64,000 nucleotides of DNA, taken from Chitinophaga horti (GTDB lineage: Bacteria; Bacteroidota; Bacteroidia; Chitinophagales; Chitinophagaceae). The notes under the pieces were generated by a model. That model was not told the origin of the DNA and did no database searches. It worked only from the letters and a program-made list of their open reading frames with translations. Location: NCBI RefSeq assembly GCF_022867795.2, contig NZ_CP107006.1, positions 868,001 through 932,000 on the forward strand, in the 5' to 3' direction. Positions 16,939 to 26,192 of this stretch are shown one piece after another (position 1 is the first letter of the stretch; each line of letters starts with the position of its first letter). A program made the translations under genes and the position numbers.

Positions 16939-17571
16939 ATGAACCCATTTGACGAATTACTCGCGAACAACAAAGTTTGGGCAAAAGAAAAGGTGGCGGC
17001 CGACCCCGACTTTTTCAAACGCCTCTCCGAACAACAGGCGCCAAAGTTCCTGTGGATCGGCTGTTCCGACAGTCGTGTACCCGCCAATGAGATTACCAAT
17101 ACCCAGCCGGGCGAAATATTCGTGCACCGCAATGTAGCGAACATGGTCGTGCACACCGATCTGAACCTGATCACCGTGATCGAATATGCCGTCAACATCC
17201 TGAAGGTGGAACACATCCTGGTGGTTGGCCACTACGGCTGTGGTGGCGTAAAAGCGGCACTCACCAACAAGAATTACGGCATCATCAACCGCTGGCTCAA
17301 ACATATCAAAGACGTATACCGTTTTCACCGCGATGAGATCGACGCTATTCCTACCGAAGACGGGCGTACGGACAGGCTCGTAGAACTGAACGTGGTGGAG
17401 CAGGTGATGAACCTCGCGAAATCCAATACCATACAGGAGGCCTGGCATCGCCACCAGCGGCCGCATTTACACGGCTGGGTATATGGTTTAAAAGATGGGC
17501 TGATCAATCCTGTATTCCATATGGAGCCGGGCACGCACATCGATCCTATTTACGAGTACGATATGGATTAA
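16939..17571 (+). CDS. Beta-class carbonic anhydrase
   Basis: A 210-residue cytoplasmic enzyme that interconverts CO2 and bicarbonate. Zinc ligands are Cys42 (in IGCSDSRVPANE), His98 and Cys101 (in VVGHYGCGGV). The catalytic dyad Asp44-Arg46 is present. The dimer-forming helix and the C-terminal GLINPVFHMEPGTHIDPIYE fit the E. coli Can type. Length is usual. The following lipoprotein gene starts 10 bases after the stop. Confidence 0.95.
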   Translation: MNPFDELLANNKVWAKEKVAADPDFFKRLSEQQAPKFLWIGCSDSRVPANEITNTQPGEIFVHRNVANMVVHTDLNLITVIEYAVNILKVEHILVVGHYGCGGVKAALTNKNYGIINRWLKHIKDVYRFHRDEIDAIPTEDGRTDRLVELNVVEQVMNLAKSNTIQEAWHRHQRPHLHGWVYGLKDGLINPVFHMEPGTHIDPIYEYDMD

Positions 17572-17581
17572 ACAGATGCTT

Positions 17582-18103
17582 ATGAAGAAATGGCTGATCG
17601 TAACCGCATTGTTGCAGGGTACTTTTTTGATCGCCTGTAAAAACAACGGCAAGGAAAAAGCGCAGAAGCGTCGCCCCGATTCGGTCGTAATGGTGAATAC
17701 CGATACGATGATCGAGGCTACCGATACAAACATCGTGGCGGTACAGTCGGCGTCCTGGGCCGCTTTTGAGGCGTTTGACGGCAAGTATGGGCATGATCTG
17801 GGCCTGTTTGGCCAGGAGCCACTGAAAGACCGTTTTAAGGCACTTTTAGGCGAGAATACGAAGGCGTTCCTGGAACGTCACAAGGTAACACCACCCATCC
17901 AGGTCGAAAATTTCCTGCTGTTCTCCGAAGGTTGTCGTCCGCACGATTGTACCGTGGAAGAATCGGCGCTGGTGATCGACATGAAAAAAGATATTATTTA
18001 CGCGGGGCTGGCAGTTAACAAACAGGTAAAACTTTTCTCAGAAAGAGGGGATACGGCTTACCCGGACCGGTTACGGAAATGGAAAACGAAGTTCGCAGAA
18101 TAA
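17582..18103 (+). CDS. Putative lipoprotein of unknown function
   Basis: From the ATG at 17582 this gives 173 residues starting MKKWLIVTALLQGTFLIACKN, a type II signal peptide with lipobox LIAC and lipidated Cys19. The mature region begins with a charged linker (KNNGKEKAQKRRPDSV). Later comes a compact domain with FEAFDGKYGHDLGLFG, LLFSEGCRPHDCTVEESALVID and IIYAGLAVNKQVKLF. The two cysteines in GCRPHDC may form a disulfide or bind a metal. I do not recognise the family. It closes the enoyl-CoA hydratase / carbonic anhydrase run. Confidence 0.65.
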   Translation: MKKWLIVTALLQGTFLIACKNNGKEKAQKRRPDSVVMVNTDTMIEATDTNIVAVQSASWAAFEAFDGKYGHDLGLFGQEPLKDRFKALLGENTKAFLERHKVTPPIQVENFLLFSEGCRPHDCTVEESALVIDMKKDIIYAGLAVNKQVKLFSERGDTAYPDRLRKWKTKFAE

Positions 18104-18134
18104 AAAAGCCGGGATTTATGGTGTCCCGGCTTTT
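18102..18134. terminator. Bidirectional terminator between the lipoprotein gene and tex
   Basis: GCCGGGA at 18108-18114 pairs with TCCCGGC at 18124-18130 around a 9-base loop. Six A precede and TTTT follows, so it can serve both convergent transcripts. Confidence 0.75.
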
Positions 18135-18144
18135 CATTTATACG

Positions 18145-20424
18145 TTAATCAAACTTCTTCTTAAGCGCCAGTAGCTTGGCCTGGAAGTCGTTCAGCGGCG
18201 CCTCTTTTTTAGGCTGCCTGTTATTATTGTTGTTATTGCCACCACCGCGGTTGTTGTTCTCCCGGCGCTGGCCGCCACCACCTTGCGCGGGTTCGTTGTC
18301 CTTCATGGAAAGGGAGATACGCTTACGCGCGATATCCACTTCCAGCACGGTGACCATTACTTTTTGGTTCAGTTTTACGGCTTCGCTCGGGTTGCTCACG
18401 AAACGGTTAGAGAGGTGCGAAATGTGCACGAGGCCATCCTGCTTCACGCCAATATCAACGAACGCACCGAAGGCGGTGATGTTCGTTACTACGCCAGGCA
18501 GTTGCATGCCGGGTTTCACATCTTCCATCGACTTAATACCTTCTGCATATTCGAAGATCGCGATTTCATCACGAGGATCGCGGCTGGGCTTTTCCAGCTC
18601 TTTCATGATGTCTTCGATCGTGAGCAAACCTACTTCTTCGGTGATATATTCTTTCGGGTTGATCTTTTTACGCAAATCGGTCTGGCCGATCAGTTCCTGC
18701 ACCGTGCAGTTCTGTTTGGCAGCCATCGCCTCGATCACTTCGTAACGCTCGGGGTGTACAGCGGAGTTGTCCAGCGGGTTATCGCCGTTCTCGATGCGAA
18801 GGAAGCCTGCACACTGTTCAAACGCTTTATCACCCAGGCGGGTCACTTTCTTCAGCTCCTTACGGTTTTTGAAAGCGCCGTTCTCTTTGCGGTATTTAAC
18901 GATGTTTTCCGCCAGGGAAGGGCCCAGGCCGGAAACGTATGCCAGCAAGTGTTTGGAAGCGGTGTTAAGGTTCACGCCCACGTTGTTAACGCAGCTGATC
19001 ACCACGCGGTCGAGGCTTTGTTTGAGGTGGCTCTGGTTTACGTCGTGCTGGTACTGGCCTACACCGATTGCTTTCGGATCGATCTTCACCAGTTCCGCCA
19101 GCGGGTCGATGAGCCTTCGGCCAATTGATACTGCACCACGTACGGTTACGTCATGATCAGGGAACTCTTCACGCGCCACTTCTGATGCGGAATAAACGGA
19201 TGCACCGCTTTCGTTTACCATGAACACGATTACCTTTTTACCGAAGTCGATCTTTTTCACGAACTCCTCGGTTTCGCGACCAGCTGTACCATTACCTACT
19301 GCGATGGCAGCAGTATCGTACTTGTCTACCCACTTGCGCAGCATATGTTCTGCATCGTCGCGTTTATAGTTTTTTTCCAGCGGGTAAATCACGTCATTGT
19401 CCAGCATGTTGCCCTGGTTGTCCAGCGCTACTACTTTACAGCCTGTACGATAACCCGGGTCGATCGCGATCACTGCTTTTGGTCCTAACGGAGCGGCAAG
19501 CAGCAACTGGCGCAGGTTTTCTGCAAATACTTCGATCGCTTCCGCATCGGCACGTTCTTTTGCCTGGGCACGGAACTCGTTTTCGAGTGATGGGCGCAGC
19601 AGGCGTTTGTAAGCGTCTGTACCGGCTTTTGCTACCTGTTCGCCGGAAGGGGTGTTTTTCTTCACCACGAACTGGTCGTTGATGATTTCCAGCGCATCCT
19701 CTTCAACCGGCGCAATGGTGCCGTACAGGAAGCCTTCAGCTTCGCCGCGCAGGATGGCCAGTACACGGTGGGAGGGGATGGTGGTAATATCTTCGTTGAA
19801 TTCGAAATAGTCTTTGTATTTCACGCCTTCTTCCTCTTTACCCTCGATCACTTTGGCGGTGAACTTGGAGGTATTGTTGAAGAGTTTACGCATTTTGTCG
19901 CGCAGCTCGGCGTTTTCGTTCATACGTTCCGCGATAATGTCGCGGGCGCCTTTGAGGGCATCATCGCCGGTGAGTACCTGTTCGTTCAGGTAACCTTTGA
20001 TGATCTCGTCCAGCGCGCCGGTTTCCTGCTGGTCCATGATCAGGTTGGCCAGTGGCTCTAAACCTTTCTCGATGGCGGCCATAGCGCGGGTCTTACGTTT
20101 CGGTTTGTACGGCAGGTACATGTCTTCCAGTTCGGTCAGTACCCACGAAGCTTCCAGTTTTTCCAGCAACTCCGGCGTCATCTTATCCTGCTCGGTAATT
20201 GTTTTAATGATGAAAGCGCGACGCTCGTCTACTTCCTGGTAGCGTTTCTGCAGGTCCTCGATTTTGGCAATCTGTACCTCGTCCAGGCTGCCGGTCACCT
20301 CTTTACGGTAACGGCTGATGAAGGGCACCGTAGAGCCTTCGGCCAGCAGGTTCATGGTATTCTCTGCCTGCTTCTTCGCAATTCCCAGTTCTGAGGAAAT
20401 CAGCTCAATGTGTTTCGCATTCAT
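18145..20424 (-). CDS. tex: Tex family transcription accessory / RNA-binding protein
   Basis: A 759-residue Tex protein. The order is as in the family: an N-terminal helical Tex domain beginning MNAKHIELISSELGIAKKQAENTMNLL, a YqgF/RNase H-like region (AVIAIDPGYRTGCKVVALD, then VGNGTAGRETEEF), helix-hairpin-helix segments (NTASKHLLAYVSGLGPSLAENI), and a C-terminal S1 domain (GVVTNITAFGAFVDIGVKQD, then GLVHISHLS). Tex binds nucleic acid and affects transcription and virulence gene expression in other bacteria; in Gram-positives a relative acts on stalled ribosomes. The tail after S1 is unusually rich in Asn, Gly and Arg (around 18215-18290). Confidence 0.94.
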   Translation of the reverse strand: MNAKHIELISSELGIAKKQAENTMNLLAEGSTVPFISRYRKEVTGSLDEVQIAKIEDLQKRYQEVDERRAFIIKTITEQDKMTPELLEKLEASWVLTELEDMYLPYKPKRKTRAMAAIEKGLEPLANLIMDQQETGALDEIIKGYLNEQVLTGDDALKGARDIIAERMNENAELRDKMRKLFNNTSKFTAKVIEGKEEEGVKYKDYFEFNEDITTIPSHRVLAILRGEAEGFLYGTIAPVEEDALEIINDQFVVKKNTPSGEQVAKAGTDAYKRLLRPSLENEFRAQAKERADAEAIEVFAENLRQLLLAAPLGPKAVIAIDPGYRTGCKVVALDNQGNMLDNDVIYPLEKNYKRDDAEHMLRKWVDKYDTAAIAVGNGTAGRETEEFVKKIDFGKKVIVFMVNESGASVYSASEVAREEFPDHDVTVRGAVSIGRRLIDPLAELVKIDPKAIGVGQYQHDVNQSHLKQSLDRVVISCVNNVGVNLNTASKHLLAYVSGLGPSLAENIVKYRKENGAFKNRKELKKVTRLGDKAFEQCAGFLRIENGDNPLDNSAVHPERYEVIEAMAAKQNCTVQELIGQTDLRKKINPKEYITEEVGLLTIEDIMKELEKPSRDPRDEIAIFEYAEGIKSMEDVKPGMQLPGVVTNITAFGAFVDIGVKQDGLVHISHLSNRFVSNPSEAVKLNQKVMVTVLEVDIARKRISLSMKDNEPAQGGGGQRRENNNRGGGNNNNNNRQPKKEAPLNDFQAKLLALKKKFD

Positions 20425-20687
20425 AATAATATCAATAATTTATTCTTTTTTCGGGTAGAAGGAACAGGGGTAAAACCTCTTTTCCTCCGGGCCGCAAAGC
20501 TAATTAAATTGGCTTATCTGCCAAGAAAAAGAAATTAACAGTTTTTTGCATATAGATACGCTTAATCTCGTCCCTGTTTTTCGAAGTAAATAACACATTT
20601 TCAGCGGATTTGCTATCTTTTAATACAGAATCGGACCGCACCCGCCAAATACTTTGTATTTTGCCGGCTATTCCTAATAACGTTTGC

Positions 20688-21464
20688 ATGGAAAATAAGC
20701 ACTCATTCAGCAGCCTGCTGACTATAATGGACGACCTCCGCGAGAAATGCCCCTGGGATCGCAAACAAACGATCCATAGCCTGCGGCAGCAAACCATCGA
20801 GGAATTGTACGAACTCACCGACGCTATTACCGACACCGACTGGAAGTCTATCCGCGAGGAGCTGGGCGACCTGTTGCTTCATATTGTGTTCTACGCCAAA
20901 ATAGGCAAGGAACAAAACCAGTTTTCGATTGATGATGTGATCAACGGCATCTGCGAAAAGCTGATCTCCCGCCATCCGCACATTTATGGCGACGTTAAAG
21001 TGGAAAATGAGGAAGAAGTAAAACAGAATTGGGAAAAGCTCAAACTAAAAGAAGGTAAAAAGTCGGTACTAAGCGGCGTGCCCGGCTCGCTGCCTGCCCT
21101 TGTGAAGGCCATGCGCCTGCAGGAAAAAGCCAAACAAGTGGGCTTCGAGTGGGATAATACCGACCAGGTGATGGATAAAGTGAAAGAGGAAATGGACGAA
21201 CTGAAAGCTGCCATCCATACCGGAAAACAGGACGAAATAGATGAGGAATTTGGGGATGTACTCTTCTCGCTCGTCAATTACAGCCGCTTTTTAAAGGTGG
21301 ATGCGGAGAATGCACTCGAGCGCACGAACAAAAAGTTCATCCGCCGCTTCCAGCGGATGGAAGAACTGGCCAACCAGCGCGGCCAGCAGCTGAGTGATAT
21401 GTCGTTACAGCAGATGGACGACCTTTGGAACGATATCAAGAAAACAGAAAAAGGAGTATTATAA
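20688..21464 (+). CDS. mazG: Nucleoside triphosphate pyrophosphohydrolase MazG
   Basis: A 258-residue MazG that hydrolyses NTPs and dNTPs to the monophosphate plus pyrophosphate, clearing damaged nucleotides. I chose the ATG at 20688; it gives the family-typical FSSLLTIMDDLREKCPWDRKQ, then TIEELYELTDAI. Two MazG halves are visible: EELGDLLLHIVFYAKIG (residues about 59-75) and EEFGDVLFSLVNYSRFLK (about 186-203), each with the acidic ExxE...D metal-binding pattern. The frame extends to 20610, but that leader looks non-coding. The downstream kinase starts 3 bases after the stop. The 263-base gap upstream shows nothing beyond leader sequence. Confidence 0.94.
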   Translation: MENKHSFSSLLTIMDDLREKCPWDRKQTIHSLRQQTIEELYELTDAITDTDWKSIREELGDLLLHIVFYAKIGKEQNQFSIDDVINGICEKLISRHPHIYGDVKVENEEEVKQNWEKLKLKEGKKSVLSGVPGSLPALVKAMRLQEKAKQVGFEWDNTDQVMDKVKEEMDELKAAIHTGKQDEIDEEFGDVLFSLVNYSRFLKVDAENALERTNKKFIRRFQRMEELANQRGQQLSDMSLQQMDDLWNDIKKTEKGVL

Positions 21465-21467
21465 ACT

Positions 21468-24400
21468 TTGGCCCGTTTAGATTCAAAAGAGATCCGCTTA
21501 TTCTTCCTGCGCAACGGTTACCTGTTGATCGTAGCCGCTTGGCTGTTTACGTTCGCCTTCCTGTTCGCCAACTTCTGGTCGTACTATTCTTCGGAAGATG
21601 GGGTGCGGCAGACGTTACAGAACAGCATTAATGCCAGGCAGCGTTCCTTCGATCGCATCGCCGCCGACACGCAGCTCGTGCGCAGTCTCATGGAGCGCAC
21701 TTACACGCAGGAGCAGCTGCAGCGGCTTTACCAGAAGGATTTATACATCTTTGCGTATGATAACCGCGGTGGCGACTCCTGGGAAACGTTCTGGAGTACG
21801 AGCATGGTAAAACCGCTCGATCTGCCGCTCGATCCGCGGCCGGGCAGTTATTTCATCAAACTGAACAACGGCGATTATGTGATGATTTGCCGCAAAGTAC
21901 AGCCAGAACAGTACCTGGTCGGGCTTATTCCTGTGAAAATGGAATACCAGATCGAGAACGACTACCTGGTAAATGGCTTCTACAAACGGCCGGCGATCAG
22001 TAATGAATATTCCATCCATACGAGTGGTCCGGGTAAGCCGGTGCTGAGCGCCGATACGGGCAGTATTCTCTTTTATCTCTACCATGACCTGAGCGGCGGT
22101 CGTTATCCACCGAGCTGGATCAGTATTGCTTTGTGGAGCATCGGTTGCATCTGCATGCTCATCTTCATTAATCAATTTGCTACTTTATTAGCCCGCAAGA
22201 TCAATCCTGTATGGGGTTTCCTGTTTCTGCTGGCGGTATTGTTCATCGGTCGTGTATTCACCTATTTATATGCTTTTCCCATCGACCTGCGCACATTGCA
22301 GTTGTTCGATGCCACGATATATGCGCGTGACGATGTATTTCGATCGCTCGGCGACCTGTTGCTGAACGTGCTGCTTACCTTCTGGCTCATTTTGTTTTTC
22401 CGGGAACATGTGCGGACGATCAAACCGCCTGCTCTCGAAAAAACCTGGCAGCGCTGGCTGGTAATCAGCTTTTCGGGATTGATCATGTTCGTCGTAGGAC
22501 AATTTTACTCCGACCTGGTGCAGTCGCTCGTAATGGACTCGCAAATATCGTTCGATGTAACCAACGTATTCGGCCTCGATCAATACAGCGTAGTAGGGTC
22601 CATCGTGTTGGGTTTTATCGCGATCAGTTTCCTGTTCTTTTCGCAGATTGTGAACTACCTGCTGAACCAGCTGACGAACTTCAACTATCGCAGTAAATAC
22701 CTGTTCCTCGCTATCGTAGGACTATTATGGCTGGCGGTGAATATATACAATGACGAACGTGTGTACGATGTGGCCTTCATGACCTGGCTGCTCGCCTACG
22801 TGATCCTGCTTGACCTGCTGGCTCTGCGTTTTGAGGATACGCCCAGCTCCGTACCGTTCCTGTTCTGGATGCTCGTCATGACTGTCACCACTTCCGCCGT
22901 ATTGGTGTATCACAATAACCAGAAGGAACTGGAAGGCCGCGTAAAAGTGGCCGAGCGCCTGTCCAAACGAAAGGACGTAGCCCTCGAATCCTTCCTGAAA
23001 GATGTGAACGAAAAACTGGCGAAAGATGCAATGGTACAAACATTTTTTAAGTACCGCACCCGCGTAGCAAAAGAGGAACTTCGCCAACAGATCGACCAGA
23101 AATACTTCACCGGCGCGTATAACAACTATCGCATCGACCTGTATACCTTCGATCAGAACCATACGCCGTTATATAACGACAATGCAGAAACGATGGACGA
23201 GTTCGACAGCTTCAAAACCCGTACGGAGAAGCCGTTGATCGCCGATAACAACCTGTATTACGAGGAGCGTAGTTTTAACGATTACAGCTACATTGGTACC
23301 CGCGAAGTACGTGAGGACTCTGTATTGCTCGGCTACCTGCGTTTCGTGCTCACGCCGCTGGTCGCGCAGCCGGAGCGGCCTTTCCCAAGTTTATTAGTGG
23401 AAGGCAGTAAAACCGGGCAGAACGACGTAAGCTCCATGTATTCGTACGCGGTATATGATAAAAACATACTGGTAAATAACAACAACGACTATCCGTTCCC
23501 GGTAAAGCTCTACGCCGCTGATATACCGGCTATGCGTGACAATGTGACCTATGCCGATGAGGATAGTTACTCCAAATTATATTATCGACCTACGCCTGAA
23601 AAGCTGGTGATCATTGTAAAGAAAGACAGGAGCTTCGTAGAATTCATGACCTTGTTCGCCTACATGTTCTGCCTCTTCCTGATCATCATCGCCATCTATG
23701 CCGTATTCGACCTGCTCATTAAAGCCCGTATGCGCTGGAGCCAGATGAAAGCGCTGCTCAATATCAATATCCGCAAAAAAGTACAGGGTACGATCATTTT
23801 CGTGGTAGTATTCGCTTTCATCGTATTGGGTGTAACAACGATCTTATTTTTCATCAACCGTTATCAAACCGAAAATGCAGAACGGCTGAGCCGCAAGATC
23901 AATGCCGTAGCGCACGATCTTCAAACAGTATTCCAGCACCGGCTTGAGTTTGATGAGATGGAAATGATCTACGACTCATTGTCGCGCTCCGTCAGCAAAC
24001 TGGCTGAAAACCACGACGTAGACCTGAACCTCTACGACCGCGACGGCAATCTGCGTTTGACCACGCAGCCGTTGCTGAGCGAAAAAGGCCTCACGGCTAA
24101 CAAAATCAATCCGATCGCGTATTTCGAGCTCACCCGGTTGAACAAAGTACAATTCATTCAGAACGAAAGGATCGGCCGCATGAACTTCCTCTCCGGTTAC
24201 ATTCCGGTGCGCGATGGCGCTAATATCCTGGCCTACCTGAACGTGCCATCGTTTACGACCGAAACGGAGCTGAACAACCAGATATCCAACTTCCTGGTAG
24301 CATTGATCAACTTCAACGCCTTGATATTATTGATCGCCGGCCTGCTCGCGCTCTTTATCACGAATACGATTACACGCTCGTTCTCGTTGGTAACAGACAG

Positions 24401-25217
24401 GCTGCGCAGCGTAAACCTCGGGCAGCATAACGATGAAATTGAGTGGGATAAGGATGATGAGATAGGCTTGCTGGTGAAGGAATACAACAAAATGGTACGC
24501 AAACTCGAAGTGAGCGCCGTCAAACTTGCCCGAAGCGAACGTGAAGGTGCCTGGCGTGAGATGGCGCGGCAAGTGGCCCACGAAATCAAGAACCCGCTCA
24601 CGCCGATGAAGCTGAGCATTCAATACCTGCAACGCGCGATCGCCAACGATTCTCCGAACGTAAAAGTGTTATCGCAAAACGTAGCAAACACGCTGGTTGA
24701 GCAGATCGAGCACCTGTCGAACATCGCGTCCGACTTCTCGGCCTTTGCGCATATTGGTCAGGCCAACAGCGAAGAAATGTCGCTGAACGAGTTGCTTTAT
24801 TCCCTTACAGGCTTATACCAGGGCCATCCTGGCTGCGCGATCGAGTACGAGCAGCCGGAACGCCAATACACGATTTTCGCGGATAAAACACAAATGAACC
24901 GCCTGTTCACCAACCTGCTGCAAAACGCCATCCAGGCCATGCCGGAAGGTAAGCAGGACGGACTCATACGCATCATGCTGCGGCCGTCCCGTATGGGGCA
25001 TGTGACGGTTAGCGTGGTCGATAATGGCCATGGCATTCCGGCAGATGTGCAGCCAAAAATATTTGTACCCAACTTCACGACTAAGTCATCCGGCACGGGC
25101 CTGGGACTGGCGATGTGTAAAAACATCGTGGAACAGGCGAGGGGCGAAATCTGGTTTGAAACGGAAGAAGGGAAGGGGACGACGTTTTTTGTGAAGTTGC
25201 CTCTGATAGAGGAATAA
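21468..25217 (+). CDS. NtrY-like sensor histidine kinase, very large membrane-bound form
   Basis: A 1249-residue inner membrane kinase with TTG start at 21468, supported by AAGGAG at 21451-21456 and no better start. Membrane segments appear near residues 17-40, 215-235, 245-265 and 290-510 (several), and again near 725-750, 768-790 and 950-972. A large extracytoplasmic region precedes a HAMP linker (about 973-1025). The kinase core has the H-box QVAHEIKNPLTPMKLSIQYL with His1038, an N-box LFTNLLQNAIQAMP, and G-boxes VVDNGHGIP and GTGLGLAMC. The H-box with NPLTPMKLS is the NtrY type. No response regulator is adjacent. It follows mazG by 3 bases and probably shares its transcript. Confidence 0.9.
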   Translation: MARLDSKEIRLFFLRNGYLLIVAAWLFTFAFLFANFWSYYSSEDGVRQTLQNSINARQRSFDRIAADTQLVRSLMERTYTQEQLQRLYQKDLYIFAYDNRGGDSWETFWSTSMVKPLDLPLDPRPGSYFIKLNNGDYVMICRKVQPEQYLVGLIPVKMEYQIENDYLVNGFYKRPAISNEYSIHTSGPGKPVLSADTGSILFYLYHDLSGGRYPPSWISIALWSIGCICMLIFINQFATLLARKINPVWGFLFLLAVLFIGRVFTYLYAFPIDLRTLQLFDATIYARDDVFRSLGDLLLNVLLTFWLILFFREHVRTIKPPALEKTWQRWLVISFSGLIMFVVGQFYSDLVQSLVMDSQISFDVTNVFGLDQYSVVGSIVLGFIAISFLFFSQIVNYLLNQLTNFNYRSKYLFLAIVGLLWLAVNIYNDERVYDVAFMTWLLAYVILLDLLALRFEDTPSSVPFLFWMLVMTVTTSAVLVYHNNQKELEGRVKVAERLSKRKDVALESFLKDVNEKLAKDAMVQTFFKYRTRVAKEELRQQIDQKYFTGAYNNYRIDLYTFDQNHTPLYNDNAETMDEFDSFKTRTEKPLIADNNLYYEERSFNDYSYIGTREVREDSVLLGYLRFVLTPLVAQPERPFPSLLVEGSKTGQNDVSSMYSYAVYDKNILVNNNNDYPFPVKLYAADIPAMRDNVTYADEDSYSKLYYRPTPEKLVIIVKKDRSFVEFMTLFAYMFCLFLIIIAIYAVFDLLIKARMRWSQMKALLNINIRKKVQGTIIFVVVFAFIVLGVTTILFFINRYQTENAERLSRKINAVAHDLQTVFQHRLEFDEMEMIYDSLSRSVSKLAENHDVDLNLYDRDGNLRLTTQPLLSEKGLTANKINPIAYFELTRLNKVQFIQNERIGRMNFLSGYIPVRDGANILAYLNVPSFTTETELNNQISNFLVALINFNALILLIAGLLALFITNTITRSFSLVTDRLRSVNLGQHNDEIEWDKDDEIGLLVKEYNKMVRKLEVSAVKLARSEREGAWREMARQVAHEIKNPLTPMKLSIQYLQRAIANDSPNVKVLSQNVANTLVEQIEHLSNIASDFSAFAHIGQANSEEMSLNELLYSLTGLYQGHPGCAIEYEQPERQYTIFADKTQMNRLFTNLLQNAIQAMPEGKQDGLIRIMLRPSRMGHVTVSVVDNGHGIPADVQPKIFVPNFTTKSSGTGLGLAMCKNIVEQARGEIWFETEEGKGTTFFVKLPLIEE

Positions 25218-25227
25218 CCGCTACATA

Positions 25228-25263
25228 AAAGGGCCGGACTGCTTTCACAGACCGGCCTTTTGA
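25228..25263 (+). terminator. Terminator after the NtrY-like kinase
   Basis: AAAAGGGCCGG pairs with CCGGCCTTTT around a loop of about 13 bases, with the final TTTT forming the T-tract just after the stop at 25217. Confidence 0.7.
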
Positions 25264-25341
25264 TCTTTATTGGACCAACATTTTTTCGCTCTTCAGCCCC
25301 CGTTGTGTCACTCACTTCAACTGCGTTTTCACTATCGGCGT

Positions 25342-26019
25342 CTAAAACCGCGCCCCAAACAACCTGCTCCCAATCCTTACCAGCGTTGCACCCGCCTCCA
25401 AAGCCAGTTGATAGTCGCCGCTCATGCCAATAGACAATTCGCGGAATGTATTTTCCGAAGGAAAATACGCAGCCTTCACTTTATCGAACAGCGCCTTTAA
25501 TTGATGAAACTCCTTCGCGATCTGCGCTTCGTTATCCGTATTAGTCGCCATGCCCATAAAACCGCAGATCCTTACGCCAGCAAACTTATCCGGCGCAGCC
25601 GCCACTGTAGTAAGCAATTCTGTAAGCTCCGCTTCATTCAGGCCGAACTTGGTCTCTTCTTCAGCAATGTGTATTTGCAACAGGCAGTCGATACGTCGTT
25701 GCTGTTTGAGCGCCTGTTTACTGATCTCCTGCAGCAGTTTCGTACTGTCGATTCCGTGAATCATGCTCACGAACGGCGTTATGTATTTCACCTTGTTCGA
25801 TTGCAGGTGGCCAATGAAATGCCATTGAATGTCAGTCGGCAACAGGGCTTGTTTTTCCATCATTTCCTGCACATAGTTTTCGCCGAAAATGCGCTGTCCG
25901 GCTTTGTACAGGGCCATAATGTCCGACGCCGGTTTGATCTTAGAAACTGCGACCAGCTTTGCATTGAACGGTGCTAACTCGCCGGTGATATGTTGATATG
26001 CGGGTAAATTGACTGCCAT
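25342..26019 (-). CDS. YggS family pyridoxal phosphate-binding protein
   Basis: A 225-residue PLP homeostasis protein of the YggS/PROSC family with the fold of the alanine racemase N-domain and no known catalysis. The PLP-binding Lys lies in AKLVAVSKIKPASDI, and other landmarks are GENYVQEMMEK, IQWHFIGHLQSNKVK, SIDSTKLLQEI-like sequence (GIDSTKLLQEISKQ), LSIGMSGDYQLALEAGATLVRIG and the C-terminal GARF. All are diagnostic. A box TATTTTTG lies only seven bases before the ATG. It stands alone, facing away from the acyl-CoA dehydrogenase. Confidence 0.94.
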   Translation of the reverse strand: MAVNLPAYQHITGELAPFNAKLVAVSKIKPASDIMALYKAGQRIFGENYVQEMMEKQALLPTDIQWHFIGHLQSNKVKYITPFVSMIHGIDSTKLLQEISKQALKQQRRIDCLLQIHIAEEETKFGLNEAELTELLTTVAAAPDKFAGVRICGFMGMATNTDNEAQIAKEFHQLKALFDKVKAAYFPSENTFRELSIGMSGDYQLALEAGATLVRIGSRLFGARF

Positions 26020-26026
26020 AGTACCG

Positions 26027-26034
26027 CAAAAATA
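26027..26034 (-). promoter_or_regulatory. -7 box TATTTTTG of the YggS gene
   Basis: The minus strand reads TATTTTTG at 26034-26027, only seven bases from the start codon at 26019, which would make a nearly leaderless mRNA. No TTG at -33 is apparent. Confidence 0.35.
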
Positions 26035-26147
26035 AAGGAAATGCGGTATTTGTACCGAAGAGCTTGTGATTCATTCAACAATTCTCAAAGAATGATGGAT
26101 AAGATTGAATTTTAATGCGGCCATTTTTTTACGTGGGCTTTTATAGA

Positions 26148-26155
26148 TAGGTTTG
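26148..26155 (+). promoter_or_regulatory. -7 box TAGGTTTG of the acyl-CoA dehydrogenase gene
   Basis: TAGGTTTG fits TAnnTTTG and ends 37 bases before the ATG at 26193. The -33 region is T-rich (TTTTTTT near 26124-26130) but lacks a clear TTG. Confidence 0.45.
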
Positions 26156-26192
26156 TAAACACCACAATCCCCGTTATAAAACATTTTACGGT

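Noticed and set aside
18283..19128. 281-codon open frame antisense to tex
   Set aside because: Opposite to a fully conserved gene; no recognisable motifs.
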